Shown here in pieces: positions 20,101 through 31,500 of a DNA stretch of 64,000 nucleotides. Source of the stretch: Edaphochlamys debaryana (taxonomy: Eukaryota > Chlorophyta > Chlorophyceae > Chlamydomonadales). Every line of letters begins with the position of its first letter. Position 1 is the first letter of the stretch. Location of the stretch: contig JAEHOE010000122.1 in NCBI GenBank assembly GCA_016858145.1, positions 124,001 through 188,000 on the forward strand. Reading direction: 5' to 3'. Position numbers and translations under genes: made by a program. The notes under the pieces were generated by a model, which worked only from the letters and a program-made list of their open reading frames with translations, was not told the origin of the DNA and searched no databases.

Positions 20101-22618
20101 GTGCGGAACCTAGTGTCAGTATGCCCACGAAGACAGGGAATTTCGTGTTGACAGAGGGCAGCTCTCCAACCCCTTTGGGAAAAGGGCACTGGTCAGTCAG
20201 GCTCCGAAGAGATTACTCAAAGTAGGCGGCAGCCGGTTAAGCCCAGAGGCCTAGACGCACCGCAAAAGCGCGTAGTCAACCCAATTCGCCCAAGGCGACA
20301 GACTGGTTCCCGCTAGTCGGCTGCAGCAATACAAGGGTGATGGCAGGGCAGCAACCCCTGAATCCCAGCGACGCCGCTGCCTGCCTATCCTGTCTACCCT
20401 GCGCTTCCACCCGGGCACCTCGGCCGCCTGGTGACTGGGGGTCTGGACCTGTGTGTGCCCTCGTCACTTGCATTGTGTCACACAAAGCGCTGCTGCTCCT
20501 TACCCGGTCCTCTACCGGCTCCTCAAACGGCCTCCCCTCCCTGCGGCCCCACTGAAGCTCCTCCGACCCGCCCCGCACCCCACCTATGCCGCCCCCCCTC
20601 CCCCCCAGGCAAGAGCTCCCTGCTCAACGCCATTGCGGGCGAGGAGCGGTCCATCGTGTGCGACATGTCGGGCACCACCCGGGACGCAGTGGACACGCGC
20701 ATCACGCTGCCGGGCGGGCAGCGGCTCACGCTCATCGACACGGCCGGCATCCGCAAGCGCAGGTGGGCTGCTGTCGTCACTGGCCGTGGCCTGGCCATTG
20801 CCGCTGCGTGCGTGTTTGGATCGAGGCGTGAGGGGGGGTGGCGGCATGCGGGGGACTCGGTGGGGGGGCGAGCTGATTGGGGTGGGGTGGTAGCGGCTGG
20901 GAGCGGGTGGGTAGGGGTTGGAGAAGGGCAGGCGTGGCATGAGGAAGCCATTACCTGCATGCGGGGTGTCGGTAGCTTGTCCGACTGACTCTCTCGCCCG
21001 TTTCCCTCTTCCACTCCTCTCTCTTTCAGCCGCGTGGCGGAGAGCAGCGACGGCGCGGAGCAGATCAGCGTGGACCGTGCGATGCGTGCGGTGCGGCGTG
21101 CTGACGTGGCCGTCCTGGTGGTGGACGCCACGGAGGGCATCACGCAGCAGGTGCGCCCTTCCGAGCGCCTTACCGGCCTTGTTGCGTTGCACTGCTTGCC
21201 TTGCACGTGCCCCGATTGCAACTCGGCGGTAGCGTCGCCCCTCCAGCCGCGCACACGTGATTAACTCGCGTTGCTTGTGCCTTGCGCCCCCAGGACTTCC
21301 GCCTGTCGGAGCTGTTTGCGTCGGAGGGCAAGGCGGTGGTGGTGGTGGTGAACAAGTGGGACCGCGTGGACCCCAAGCTCTGGACGGTGGAGAAGATGGT
21401 GGAGAACGTGCAGGCGCAGCTGCGGCACGTGTCATGGGCCACCGTGGTGTGCACGTCCGCCATCAACGGTGCGTGCGTGCGGGGGGATGTGTTGGTCAGT
21501 GGGAAAGGGGCGGGGCCTTCCGGAGGGGTGCAGTGCTGAGGGAGTGCTGGTCGAGACAAGCCCGAGGGGCCGGGGGATGCGGGGCGCCGAAGTGGGTACT
21601 AAATGGCTCGGCAATGACAGGAGGCCGACGTTGCGTTGCTTCTTGTCGCCATCGGACTCCGCCCGGTCCGACACCTCCAGCCGACAATCACGCCCCCTCA
21701 CTTTTACCCGCGCCTTCACCCCCCTCCCTGCTCCCCACCCGTCCCCCACTGCTGCCCTGCCACAGCCCGGCACGTGGACGACGTGATCGAGGCGGTGCTG
21801 GAGGCCGGCGCGCAGCACCGCCGCCGCGTGCCCACCGCCACGCTCAACATGGTCATCAAGGAGGCCACGCAGTGGAAGGCGCCGCCCACGCAGCGCGGCT
21901 CGCTGCGCAAGGGCCGCATCTACTACGCGACGCAGGTGCGCGGGGCCGCGGCCCGTCGGCGGGGCCATGCGGCGGGGTTGGGGATGTGGCAAGTCCGCCC
22001 CCGTTCCGCTGCGCCGTATCCCTTGTCTTCTGCGGTAGTTGCGTGGCCCCCTCTTGTCCAACCCCGCCTGCGGCTTGTTGCCCGCCTCCCGCTTGCTTGG
22101 CCTCCTTCCAGGCCGGCCTGCGGCCGCCCGCGTTCGTGTTCTTTGTCAATGACGAGAAGCTCTTCACGGACGACTACCGGCGGTACATGGAGAGGCAGCT
22201 GCGGGACAACATCGGTGAGCCAGCGGTCTTTCTGGGCGGTTGCGTGGCCGGTGCAGCTCTGGTACCAGGGGTGGCCTGTTGGAAGCGGGGTCGTGCGGGC
22301 CTGCTTGGAGCCGACTGAGTGCCCGCTCCGGGCTTCCGTAGTCCTGGAACCTTTTTGGACTGCTCCTGATGACACCCTGTGGCATCCTGCCCGACTATAC
22401 CCGCAGGCTTTCCCGGCTCTCCGCTGCGCCTCTTCTGGCGAGGCAAGCCCAAGCGGGAGCAGCGGCCGCGGCCGCCACCGCCCGCCGGGGCGGCGGGGGC
22501 GGGGGCGGGTGGGCCCGGTGCACGGGGACGCTGGACCGGTGGCCGGGGCGCGGGCGGCGGCCGGGGCGGGGGCGGCGGCCGGGGCGCGGGCGGCGGCCGG
22601 GGGGCCGGGAGATACTGA
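14106..22618 (+). CDS. DER: Chloroplast Der/EngA tandem GTPase (ribosome assembly)
   Basis: Der is the GTPase with two G domains and a KH-like C-terminal domain that matures the large subunit of bacterial-type ribosomes. Here a plastid-type N-terminus ([12 protein letters not shown], Arg/Ala/Pro-rich) leads to an acidic linker. G domain 1 has [25 protein letters not shown] and AVNKCENS; G domain 2 has [34 protein letters not shown] and [12 protein letters not shown]-like segment ([21 protein letters not shown]) follows. The last exon adds a Gly/Arg-rich tail. Exons: 14106-14358, 14673-14902, 15568-15727, 16138-16248, 16439-16494, 16714-16806, 17210-17332, 17638-17704, 20609-20762, 21030-21150, 21294-21468, 21766-21935, 22112-22214, 22407-22618. 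They sum to 676 codons in frame (675 residues). Intron 8 (17705-20608) is about ten times the usual size and contains TGD3. NKCE instead of NKxD in the first domain is a mild deviation. Confidence 0.93.
18076..19071 (+). CDS. TGD3: TGD3-like chloroplast lipid-import ABC ATPase, intronless, nested in a Der intron
   Basis: This 331-residue single-exon frame encodes an ABC ATPase of the MlaF/TGD3 type. Motifs: Walker [11 protein letters not shown]-loop [10 protein letters not shown], signature [15 protein letters not shown], Walker [14 protein letters not shown] and the switch His in [10 protein letters not shown]3 powers the TGD1-2-3 complex of the inner chloroplast envelope, which brings ER-derived lipids into the plastid. 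The first about 70 residues ([19 protein letters not shown]) look like a transit peptide and fit plastid location. I take the ATG at 18076; the frame is open further upstream without an ATG. It lies on the same strand as Der, wholly inside its intron 8, and shows no intron in 1 kb although neighbours have one every 100-200 coding bases. Could be a retrocopy or an ancient intronless gene. The assignment to TGD3 over other MlaF-like ATPases rests on motif and transit peptide. Confidence 0.85.
   Translation: MRCFPVPSTSAPSAPCRAARNVALCPARSSKAPTKPHRYIKIATALSESQSVETARQVLNPSGVEDDVLIEFIDVHKSFGDKPILRGASFKIRRGEAVGIIGASGTGKSTTLRLAAGLLACDKGIVKIQGVERKGLLSDGNEDDQHLRIGMVFQNAALFDSLTVGENVGFLLYEHSSLPDAKIKELVADSLAKVGLRGVEQLYPSELSGGMKKRVALARAVVSDQRQDSEQLIMYDEPTAGLDPVASTVVEDLMRSLHVTSADADGKTNGISSYIVVTHQHSTIRRAVDRIIFLHQGKVVWEGSVKEFDTTDEPIVRQFAEGSLEGPISYV
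19118..19159 (+). repeat. GCG/GCC inverted repeat after the TGD3 stop
   Basis: Five GCG-type triplets (19118-19132) face five GCC triplets (19145-19159) across a 12-base loop, 47 bases after the TGD3 stop codon. In RNA they would form a very stable stem of 13 or more pairs. Confidence 0.6.
22505..22615 (+). repeat. Gly/Arg-rich coding repeat at the C-terminus of Der
   Basis: Near-identical GC-only units encode alternating Gly-rich blocks and single Arg residues ([20 protein letters not shown]) in the last 40 residues of the protein. It resembles a GAR/RGG tail. Confidence 0.7.
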
Positions 22619-23507
22619 GCGGCGCCGGAACGTGGAAGTTTGGAAACGAGGGAGATGGGGGATGACGAACTGAGGTGACGGCATCTGGTGCGTGTTCTGG
22701 TTGGAGGGTTCCAGGGCGGTCGGGCTGGTGTGAGTGAGGCAAAGGGGAAGCCTTCCTCTAGGCGGCCGTGGGAAGCTGCATAACTGGTGCATAACTGATA
22801 CGGTGGATGCGGGGTCGCTGCATGCAGACATGGCTATACTGGACCGCTATTCGGGCTTGGTTTCACAACGGGACGGGGGTAGCAGTAGGTGGACGCGGCG
22901 CGACTGCAAGCCGCTCGCTGACTGTAAGGGCTCGAATGCTTACCCTATCTGCCCGAAGTCTGCTCTGGAGGTGCAATCCAGGCCAGCACCGGATAGGCCA
23001 GGATGTGCTGGCCAAGGGCCAAGGCCGCAAAGGATTGTGTGGCCTTCCATGCTCATTTCACATGCCCATCAGCCCATTTGTGTCGTGTGCACGACCACGT
23101 ACACCGATCCAGTGCGTTGCTGCCACGGCCCACCTCCTAGCCTTCCTTGCATCAGTCGTCATCCTTCGGAGTTCCCCCCCATACCTACACACCACGCCAG
23201 CCCGAATCCAAGGCGTTGCGTTGCGTTCACCATTTGCGTCGCTCTATGCGCTCTTCAGTTCGCCCCGTTTGCCCCAGCGATACTTATGATGTGTCCAATA
23301 CGTCCCACATACAGTCACGAGCTAGCCGTCAGGTCACAAAGCTACGTATGGTTCAGTGAGTCAGTGCGTTACGCGTCACACTCCTCAGAGCGCCACATTT
23401 GCATCACCCTCATGGCGCCCCTTGCCTCCACCCGGCGTCCTCGCCGCCTCCCGTGTTGCCACCCTCGAGCCAAGTCCCGGCGGCAGCCCCCTCCCCCCCC
23501 AGCTGCA
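22619..23507. other. Convergent intergenic region between Der and SPC25
   Basis: Shared 3' flank of Der (+) and SPC25 (-). It contains the Der poly(A) candidate TGTAA at 22923-22927. I found no TGTAA on the reverse strand for SPC25 and see no gene here. Confidence 0.55.
22923..22927 (+). terminator. Candidate polyadenylation signal for Der
   Basis: TGTAA about 305 nt after the Der stop, a typical 3' UTR length for this kind of alga. Confidence 0.5.
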
Positions 23508-25052
23508 CTAGAGCCCGCGGGCCTGGCGAGCCGCCTCCACGAACCGTGCCCGCACGCCCTTGACGAACGCCGCGAAGTCGTTCGAGCGGTTCACCTCCGC
23601 GGTCAGCTCCTCCAGCCACGGCACCATGGGTTCGCACCGCGTGACTGCCGTAGGTGGGATCCAAGGGGGACGACAGGGACAGGGTAAGGATTGGCGCAGC
23701 CATACTGGGCCTGACTGCTGGCAAGGCGGTGGACTCGAGACCAGGCACTAAGTGTCCAGCCCAGCAGCAGTGGATTCCAATGCAGCCCGTGCAAAGCGTA
23801 CCGAAAAGTGCACCTACGCCGGCCCGGAGGGTGGGCCTGCCAGGAGGCCAGACCGGGCCGGGCCAGGACGCAACCCGCCGCACACCCACCCTGGTACGTG
23901 TCCCCCGTGATGCGCACGGACAGCAGGAACTCCTTGTCAGTGTCGAAGGCGTCCACGTTGGTCAGCACCAGGCACAGCTCGTCTAGGAAGGTTGGGGGTA
24001 AAGAAGGGGTCGAGGGGACAGTGGGAAGAGAGGGTCCGGCTCCAGATCTTGCAGGCCGGGAGCTGCTGGCCGGCCATGGGGCCGTGACATATTGCCCTGC
24101 CGTGTCAGTGTCAAGGGTCCTTGACGGCCTGGCTCCTTGCTCCTGTTGGCTATTTCCGCCAGGCCCGTGCCGGAGCCCGTTGGGCGGTGGTACGAGCGGC
24201 TGTTCGTCCTCAGGCCGCCACCCCGTCCTCTGGCGCACCTTGCCCGTGCCGGAACTGCAGGCTGAAGCGGCTGCCGAATAGCGACACGGCCGCCCTCAGC
24301 TTGTCCAGCTGCCGCTGCTTCTGCCGGTGAGCCTCCTCGAGTTCTGGAAGAGAGGATAGGCACAGTGAAGGCCGGCAGGAACAAGTGGTTTCAACCCTTG
24401 CGGGGTTGCGCTTGGCACTTCAAAGCGGGCAGTACGCAGGGGATTGATGGCGAGGTACCGCGCTCACCCGTCACCCGCTGCCGGTACTCCTCTTGCTGCC
24501 GCCGAAGCTGCATTTGCGCCGTGTCCAGCTTCTTCTCGGCCGTGCTTGCTGCTGCGCTGGCACCGGCCATGTCCTCCTGCGTGCGTTGGAGCTCCTGCTC
24601 CTCTTTCTGCAGGCCTGCGAGACAAGGGCACGTGGCACGGTGGTGGAGACTGCCGGGCGACGGCGGGCTGTGGTACAAGAATAGCCGGGGCTCCCGTGCC
24701 CTCCGTCCCCCAGGCCCAGGCAAGACGTGCAGCCTCCCCTTGCACTACTGCCCTGACCAGCCAGCCAACTCACGCTTGCTCGTCTCCTCGGAGGCCGCCA
24801 ACAGCTGTGCTTTGAGGCCGTGCAGGTTGTTGAGCTTGTCTGTGGGCACGCACCCCCGTCGCAACACTGGTCAGCACCAGTCAAGCGACAGAGCCAAAGG
24901 CGACACGAACACGCGCCTGTTTGGTCCCTCATGAAGCCGTTGTGCTGGTCCTTGCGCTCTGTCGCGAGCAGCATCCTCGCGACTGCCCAGTCCTGGACCT
25001 TTCGTCGCGTCCGCGCCAACTCGGATTCTAGCTCGGCAAGGTCCACAGACAT
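23508..25052 (-). CDS. SPC25: Kinetochore protein SPC25 (NDC80 complex)
   Basis: SPC25 pairs with SPC24 at the inner end of the NDC80 complex, which links kinetochores to spindle microtubules. The first about 120 residues form a coiled coil (MSVDLAELESELARTRRKV, then LQKEEQELQRTQEDM and KLDTAQMQLRRQQEEY). The C-terminal RWD-type globular domain reads SRFSLQFRHG, LCLVLTNVDAFDTDKEFLL, GDTYQVTRCEPMVP, EVNRSNDFAAFVKGVRARF, which matches the family pattern closely. Exons, 5' to 3': 24917-25052, 24774-24839, 24468-24614, 24239-24343, 23890-23982, 23508-23644. They total 684 nt, giving 227 residues, the normal length for SPC25. Intron 1 appears to use a GC donor (CAG|GCGCGT). The gene is divergent from the myosin gene with 461 bp between start codons. 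Confidence 0.87.
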
Positions 25053-25513
25053 GTTTGCTAGCTGTTCTGAGCGGAGCTAATTGCCGGACCGAAAGTTGAG
25101 CAACGAGCTGTCGCTGGGGCCGAGCCTTTGCTGCGCAGCTAGTTCCAGCACGGCTTCCTCGTTTCGCGTCCGGTAATTAAGACTAGACTCAGCGCCCTCT
25201 GTGGACGCGGCTGGGCTGGCGATGCGGTGGCTGCTAGCGGCAGTTCAATTGAGGCCCGATGGTGCGCTTCTTGGAAGAAGGATTGCCAGCGCGCTGCCCA
25301 CAGTAGCCGCCGTGCACAGCAGTGCGGCCACAGCTCTTATACAGGTCACACGGGCATAGGAATCAGCACTCCCGCCTTGATACTGCCGATCATCGCGCGC
25401 TGCGGTGGCGTTCAGGCCTGAAGCCCCTATTACTACGCCCACCAGTCGCAGGGGGCTGCGTGCCCCCATAGAATCCCGCCTGCTGCGGCTTTAGGCCCAA
25501 CAGCGCGGCGAAA
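25053..25513. promoter_or_regulatory. Bidirectional promoter region of SPC25 and myosin
   Basis: The 461 bp between the two ATGs must serve both genes, including both 5' UTRs. Composition is more balanced than in the coding regions. I see no obvious TATA box or repeated operator. Confidence 0.5.
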
Positions 25514-28500
25514 ATGGCTGACACGACCATAATACACACAATGGGCACGAAGGTCTGGATCAAAGACGAAGCGGAAGCATGGATCAAGGGAGAGGTCATC
25601 AAAGTTGACGATGACAGCCTCACCGTGCGCGTGGAGAAGACGGGCGCGGAGGTCAAGTGCAAGCCAGAGGATGCGCCGTTGCAGAACCCTCACAACAACA
25701 GGGGCGTGGACGTGAGTTCTTGGGCTATTGTGGGGTGGCTGCGCGGCGGGTCGGAGCCTGGGCGTCGCTCAGAAGGGCAAACGCCTGTTGCATCCCCGAG
25801 CAGGACATGACCACGCTCTCCTACCTGCACGAGCCCGCTGTGCTGTGGAACCTGAACACCCGCTACGCCTACGATGACATCTACACGTACACGGGGACCA
25901 TCCTCATCGCCATCAACCCCTTCACGTCGCTCCCCCACCTCTATGGGGAGCACATGATGAACCAGTACCGCGGCGTAGACATCGGGGACTATGCCCCCCA
26001 CGTCTACGCCATTGCGGATGCTGCGTATCGTCAGATGCGGAAGGAGATGAAGGGCCAGAGCATCCTGGTGCGGGGGCAGAATCCAAAGGACCGGGAGGGG
26101 CGTCACGGGTACCCTCAAGCCAGGGTGGTGTTGGCGTGCCGGATGTTCGCTGGACGTCGGCCATACACCCGCAGCAGCACAGCGTAACTGTCTTGAACAC
26201 TTGCTGCCGGAGGCAGCATGTATGGGCGGCAGGGGCCGTGGGCCTCCGCTTTGGGATGCGCCTGTAGGCTCCAGACGCTGGGGCCCCCCGGCAGCATGTC
26301 TGCCTGCTGTGTGTGGCCTGTGCGTTACGTGCTTTCCCCCTCATCTGGACGCCACCGGCTGTAGGTGAGCGGTGAGTCCGGTGCGGGCAAGACGGAGACC
26401 AGCAAGCTCATCATGAAGTACCTGGCCTACATGGGCGGGTACACGGACGCGGGCGAGCAGGCGGGAAGCGGCGGAAGCGTGGAGGAGCAGGTGGGCAGCA
26501 GGGTCCCCACAGCGATATTGGAGGCTGTAGAGGGGTCCCCCCCAAACTGGTTGAGTGGCGGGGTAAAGTGGGAGGGCGGTGGGGATGTGGGTCGGCACCG
26601 CCTGGTTCGGCGGCGGGTGGGAGCCGGCGACAGGGCCTGCTACCGCTACAGCTCTGTGCCGCCAGGGCAGCGGTTGCCGGCCAGTCGTGGCTTGCAAGAG
26701 TGCACGTCACCAACACAAAGGTCCTGGTGACCTCACGGGCTGGGTGTGTAGGTCCTGGAGTCCAACCCGCTGCTGGAGGCGTTCGGAAACGCCAAGACGA
26801 CGCGTAACAACAACTCGTCGCGCTTCGGTAAGTACGTGGAGATCAACTTCAACGCCAAGGGCGTTATCAGCGGCGCCGCAATCCGCACGTACCTGCTGGA
26901 GCGCTCGCGTGTGGTGGCGATCAACAACCCGGAGCGCAACTACCACATCTTCTACCAGGTCAGGGAGCGCCAGAACCCTGGAGTGGCTGCTGCGGGTTGT
27001 GGGTTGGGCTCTGACGAGTGCCGGGAACTCGGCAGAGGTGAAGGCAGTGGGCCTGGGGCTGAAAGGCTGAAGTAGCCAAGCAGGGGTTTGGGCAGCAAAG
27101 GGTCTCAAGACGGGGTGAGGAAAGGGAGAAGGGCCAGGCTGACGCTGCGACCCGTTTCGCTGTGCAGCTCTGCGATGGCGCCTCGCCGGAGCAGCGGGTG
27201 GAGTGGCGCCTGAAGCCCGCGCAAGAGTACCGGTACCTGAACCAGTCGACCTGCTTCCAGCTGCCGGGCACGGACAATGCGGAGGACTTCAAGGTGGGTC
27301 CCGCTGCGGCTTCAAGCGGGGCGGGGACCAGCGCAGGGAGGGCCTTGGTGGCTGGCGCAAGGCGTGCTACAGCTTGCTGACGGGTCAGAGCAAGGGAGGG
27401 AACTAGCGAGACAGCTTGGTAGGGAGGTCCTTGCGGTCCATGCACAGCGGCTGTGTAGATGGGGGACCTGGAATGGCTCACTGGCCGTATGCGTGCAGGG
27501 CACATCATGCGGGCGGGCCGGCTCTGTGGACACGTTGCCCTTTCAGACCATCTAAATGGGCCCCAAGTCTAACATTTCACGCACCCGTCCTCCGACACCC
27601 CTCCGACCCGCAGCGCACCATCTACGCGATGCAGCGCGTGGGTATCCCCGCCGCGGACCAGGAGGCCATCTTCCGCACCGTGGCCGCCATCCTGCACCTG
27701 GGCAACATCGCCTTCTCGTGAGCAGCGGCCGGAGCGGGAGAAAGCTTGGAGCGGAAGGGGTGCACAGCGGGGTGGAGTCCCTGGCGTGGGCAGGCTCCAG
27801 ACGTCTCGTGGGCAGGATGCTGTACTGCAGAGGGAGAGAGCGGCGCATCGAGGCAGCCAGGGCCCGCAGCCCGTTGTGCTCGGTCCACCGTTGCGGAGCC
27901 TGATAGGCCCCGTCCTACCTGCCCCTGTTCCGCAGCGCTGGGCCGGAGGACAGCTCGCTGGTGACGCCGCAGACGGAGGAGGAGCTGGAGGCCACGGGTG
28001 GGTCAGACGAGGGGACCCAGCGGCTTGGGCGCCATGCCCTTCGCCGGGGATGGGGCGTGGGGACAACCAGCCCTCAGCGGGCGGTCCAATGCCAGGCGCC
28101 TGTGGGCTGCGCAGGTCACCGGAGCATGCTGTGCCCTTGCATAGTTTGCAGACACAGGGGGCATCACCAGTAGCAAGGGGCCCAGGCCACTCGGATTGGG
28201 GTACTAAGATGGCGCTGGCTCGGGCATAGGATTCCACTTCGTGTGCGGACGGTGACCAACCGCTACCTTGCCCTGCAGCTCACCTGCTGGGCGTGCCCAC
28301 GGATGGCCTGCGCAAGGCGCTCACGACCCGCGTGCGCCAGACGCCGGAGGGCCCGATTGTGAGCCCGCTGGACGCCAAGGCGGCGGGCGAGACCCGCGAC
28401 TCGCTCGCAAAGATCATCTACGCAAAGATGTTCGACTGGCTGGTGCTGATGATCAACTCTGCCATCGGCGAGGACAAGTGGGTCGGCTGCTAGCGTGCAT

Positions 28501-31500
28501 CTATGGTCCGCTCGGGTGCAGCCTGGGCAGCAAGGGCCGCGGGGCAGGAATGGCTGGAGCCCGCGCGTGGGGAGCGAGGCACACACATTTGTCAGGGCTC
28601 AACCCCCGCAACCCGCCGGGTGGCTCGGCTTCGCAGGAACTGCGCGGCGAGCGTGGGCGTGCTGGACATCTACGGCTTTGAGCAGTTTCAGTACAACGAC
28701 TTCGAGCAGTTCTGCATCAACCTGGCCAACGAGAAGCTGCAGCAGCACTTCAACCAGCACGTCTTCAAGATGGAGCAGGCGCGTAGCTCGCTGGGAGTGG
28801 GGGCTGCGTAGCCTTGCGCAGGCGCGGCACAGCGGCGCGCGTGTCCTGTCTGCACGGGTTCGAGGGAGCTGAGCTTGTTGCAAGGGTCCTGACCTGGACG
28901 CGTCAGCGGGAGGCCGGAAAAGGATTTGCGGTGCTTACCGTGGTGCCTGCCGTACCGCAGGCGGAGTACGAGCGCGAGAAGATCGACTGGAGCTACATCG
29001 AGTTCGTGGACAACCAGGTGGGGGGACGGCGCCTGTGAGGGCGTCGCACAGTTGGGGCCGCAGAGTGGAACGCCGACCGGGCCGTACAGGCTCCTGGCCA
29101 TAAACGGCCGGTTGCGCAGCACTGGGGAACGGGACGGTGGCAGACACGTGTCCAGGCCAAGCGCTTGCGTGAGTATCGTTGGCCCTTGCCCTCCAGGATG
29201 TGCTGGACCTGATCGAGGGCAAGCTGGGCATCCTGGACCTGCTGGACGAGGTCTGCCGGTGGGTTGTGAGCCCCGGTTGCAAGCTGCTTGCAGGGCCGCC
29301 TGCGGGGGCTCCCGATTGCCAAACGCCGCCCTCCGCCCGGGGCTGTCGCCGTCGTCAGCCAGGCTCATCTAGGGCCTGGTAGCAACTTTTGCCGTCCAGC
29401 AGCAGGAGCCGTGGCCGTTGCAAGCGCTCCACGCGCCGTCTTTTGCATGATCCTCGGCCTCACCCGCTCCCTCCACGCACGCCTTCCCCACAGCTTCGTG
29501 GAGGCTAAGGGCAAGGACTTCGCGGAGAAGCTGTACAACAGCGGCACCTGCAAGGTCTCCCAGCGCTTCTCCAAGCCCAAGACCTCCATGACGCAGGTGG
29601 GGCAGCGCGGCTTTCTGCCTGCTGCGCTCTGACTCCTCTGCTTCGGCTGTCCACTCCCTTGCACCGTAATCCTTTCCCTCCCTGCACCTTCTACTGCACC
29701 CTGACACACCCCGCTTTTTGCTTGGGTGCATGGGATCCGCCGTACAGTTCATCATTGACCACTACGCCGGCCCCGTCAAGTACGAGACTGCCAACTTCCT
29801 GGAGAAGAACAAGGACTTCGTGGTGCCGGAGCACCAGCAGCTGCTGGGCTCCTCCAACCAGGTGCGCGGGGTGTCTTGCGGTGTGTACGAAAGCCAGGAC
29901 CACGAGGGGAACGCAGGGCTCGTGGGTTTGCAACGCCGCGAAGCGTAGGCGCCAATTAGGAGCCTGCCTGCTCTAGCTGGCGTGCTAGGAGCACACGCTC
30001 CTCTCCTTTCCACCTCCGCCCCCGTCAGGCCTTCATGGCGGCGCTGTTCACGGACAACGAGTCCGCGGCCGAGGCGGCGGCGGCAGCGGCGGCGGGGCCC
30101 GGGCGGCGCGGCGCTGCTTCCAAGGGCGTCAAGGTGCGCATGGGAGCTCTGCTGGTGCAGCTGTCGCAGGTCCTTATCCCAACGCCCCGGCAGCAACCTG
30201 CGCCGAACATGCGGCGGTGTGCTTGATCTCACTGACGCCCACCCCTCGCCCGATGTTACGCCTACGTCCCGCCGCGCAGTTCAACTCCGTGGGCAGCCAG
30301 TTCAAGAAGCAGCTGTCGGAGCTCATGGTGCAGCTGCACGCCATGGAGCCGCACTACATCCGCTGCATCAAGCCCAACGAAAGCGCGCAGGTGGGTCTCC
30401 TCGTCCGTGTCGCGTGGGTTCGCGCTCCGCTGCCTCTCTTTGCCCGCTCGCTGCAGGCCCAAACTTAGACAGCCCCTCTTCACCTCCTAGTCGTCCTCCC
30501 ACGCCTTTTCCTGCTCACCTGCACCCCCACCCGCGCCTCCCGCTCCACCCTCCGCAGGCGGGCGTGTTCGAGAACAAGAACGTGCTGCACCAGCTCAAGT
30601 GCGGCGGCGTGATGGAGGCGGTGCGCATCTCGTGCGCGGGCTTCCCCTCCAAGCGCCCCTACGGTGACTTCGTGGACCACTTCTGGCAGCTGGCTCCGGA
30701 CGCGCTCAAGGCCATGGACGACGACCGCGACGTGGCCCGCGCTATCCTAGACAAGGCCGGCATCGCGCCGGGCGGCTACCAGCTGGGCACCACCAAGGTG
30801 GGGTGTACGGGCGCGGGGTGGCGCTGCCTGGCCCGCTCAGGTCACGGGCACGGGTGCGTTTGCGGTTTGAGCCGGACCTAAATTACGCTGGACCTGACTT
30901 GTGCCTTGCAGATCTTCATGCGCGCCGGCCAGATGGCCCAGCTGGACAAGATGCGCACCGACACGCTCAACGCCGCCGCCATCACCATCCAGCGCTTCCT
31001 GCGCGGCGCCCTGGCGCGGCGCCACTTCGTGGCCGCCCGTGTTGCCGTGCTGACCATCCAGCGCGCCGCGCGCGTGTGGGCCGCGCGCAAGCTGGTGGCG
31101 GAGATGCGCCGCCAGCGCGCCGCCCTCACCATCCAGGTGCGCGGCTTGACACTGACATATTGACCACACCTGCCTGGCGTGTTCTAGGGAATCGGCGTGA
31201 GCGTGCTGTCTGTTAACCGCCCCGCGCCCTGCTGCCCCCTTCCCCTCCGCAGCGCATGTGGCGCGGCCACAAGGCCCGCACCGAGTACCTGGAGCAGCGC
31301 CGCCTCATCATGGCCGTGCAGGTCCGTTGACAGCACGCATGACATTCTTCTTGTTTCGTGCCCCACTCGAGCTTTCCAACGTGCACCGTCGCCACATCCA
31401 GGCAGCGGCCTTGACCCCCTCTCCCCGCATCCTGCACCCCGCAGTCCATGTTCCGCGGCCGCAACGCCCGCCAGCGCCTGGCCCAGATGCGCCGCGTGCA

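Larger units (their letters stand above)
17705..20608 (+). other. Giant intron of Der that interrupts the second P-loop and hosts TGD3
   Basis: The donor follows RPNV plus one base of the Gly codon, and the acceptor restores GKSS, so the intron splits the Walker A motif of G domain 2. Outside TGD3 it contains about 370 bp upstream, which must carry the TGD3 promoter, and about 1.5 kb downstream. I see a GCC-repeat hairpin (19118-19159) but no TGTAA and no second gene. Confidence 0.85.

Noticed and set aside
26821..26832. Splice donor GTAAGT inside myosin (after the Phe-Gly of SSRFG)
   Set aside because: Reading through gives the invariant switch 1 region [10 protein letters not shown], so the site is not used in the coding model.
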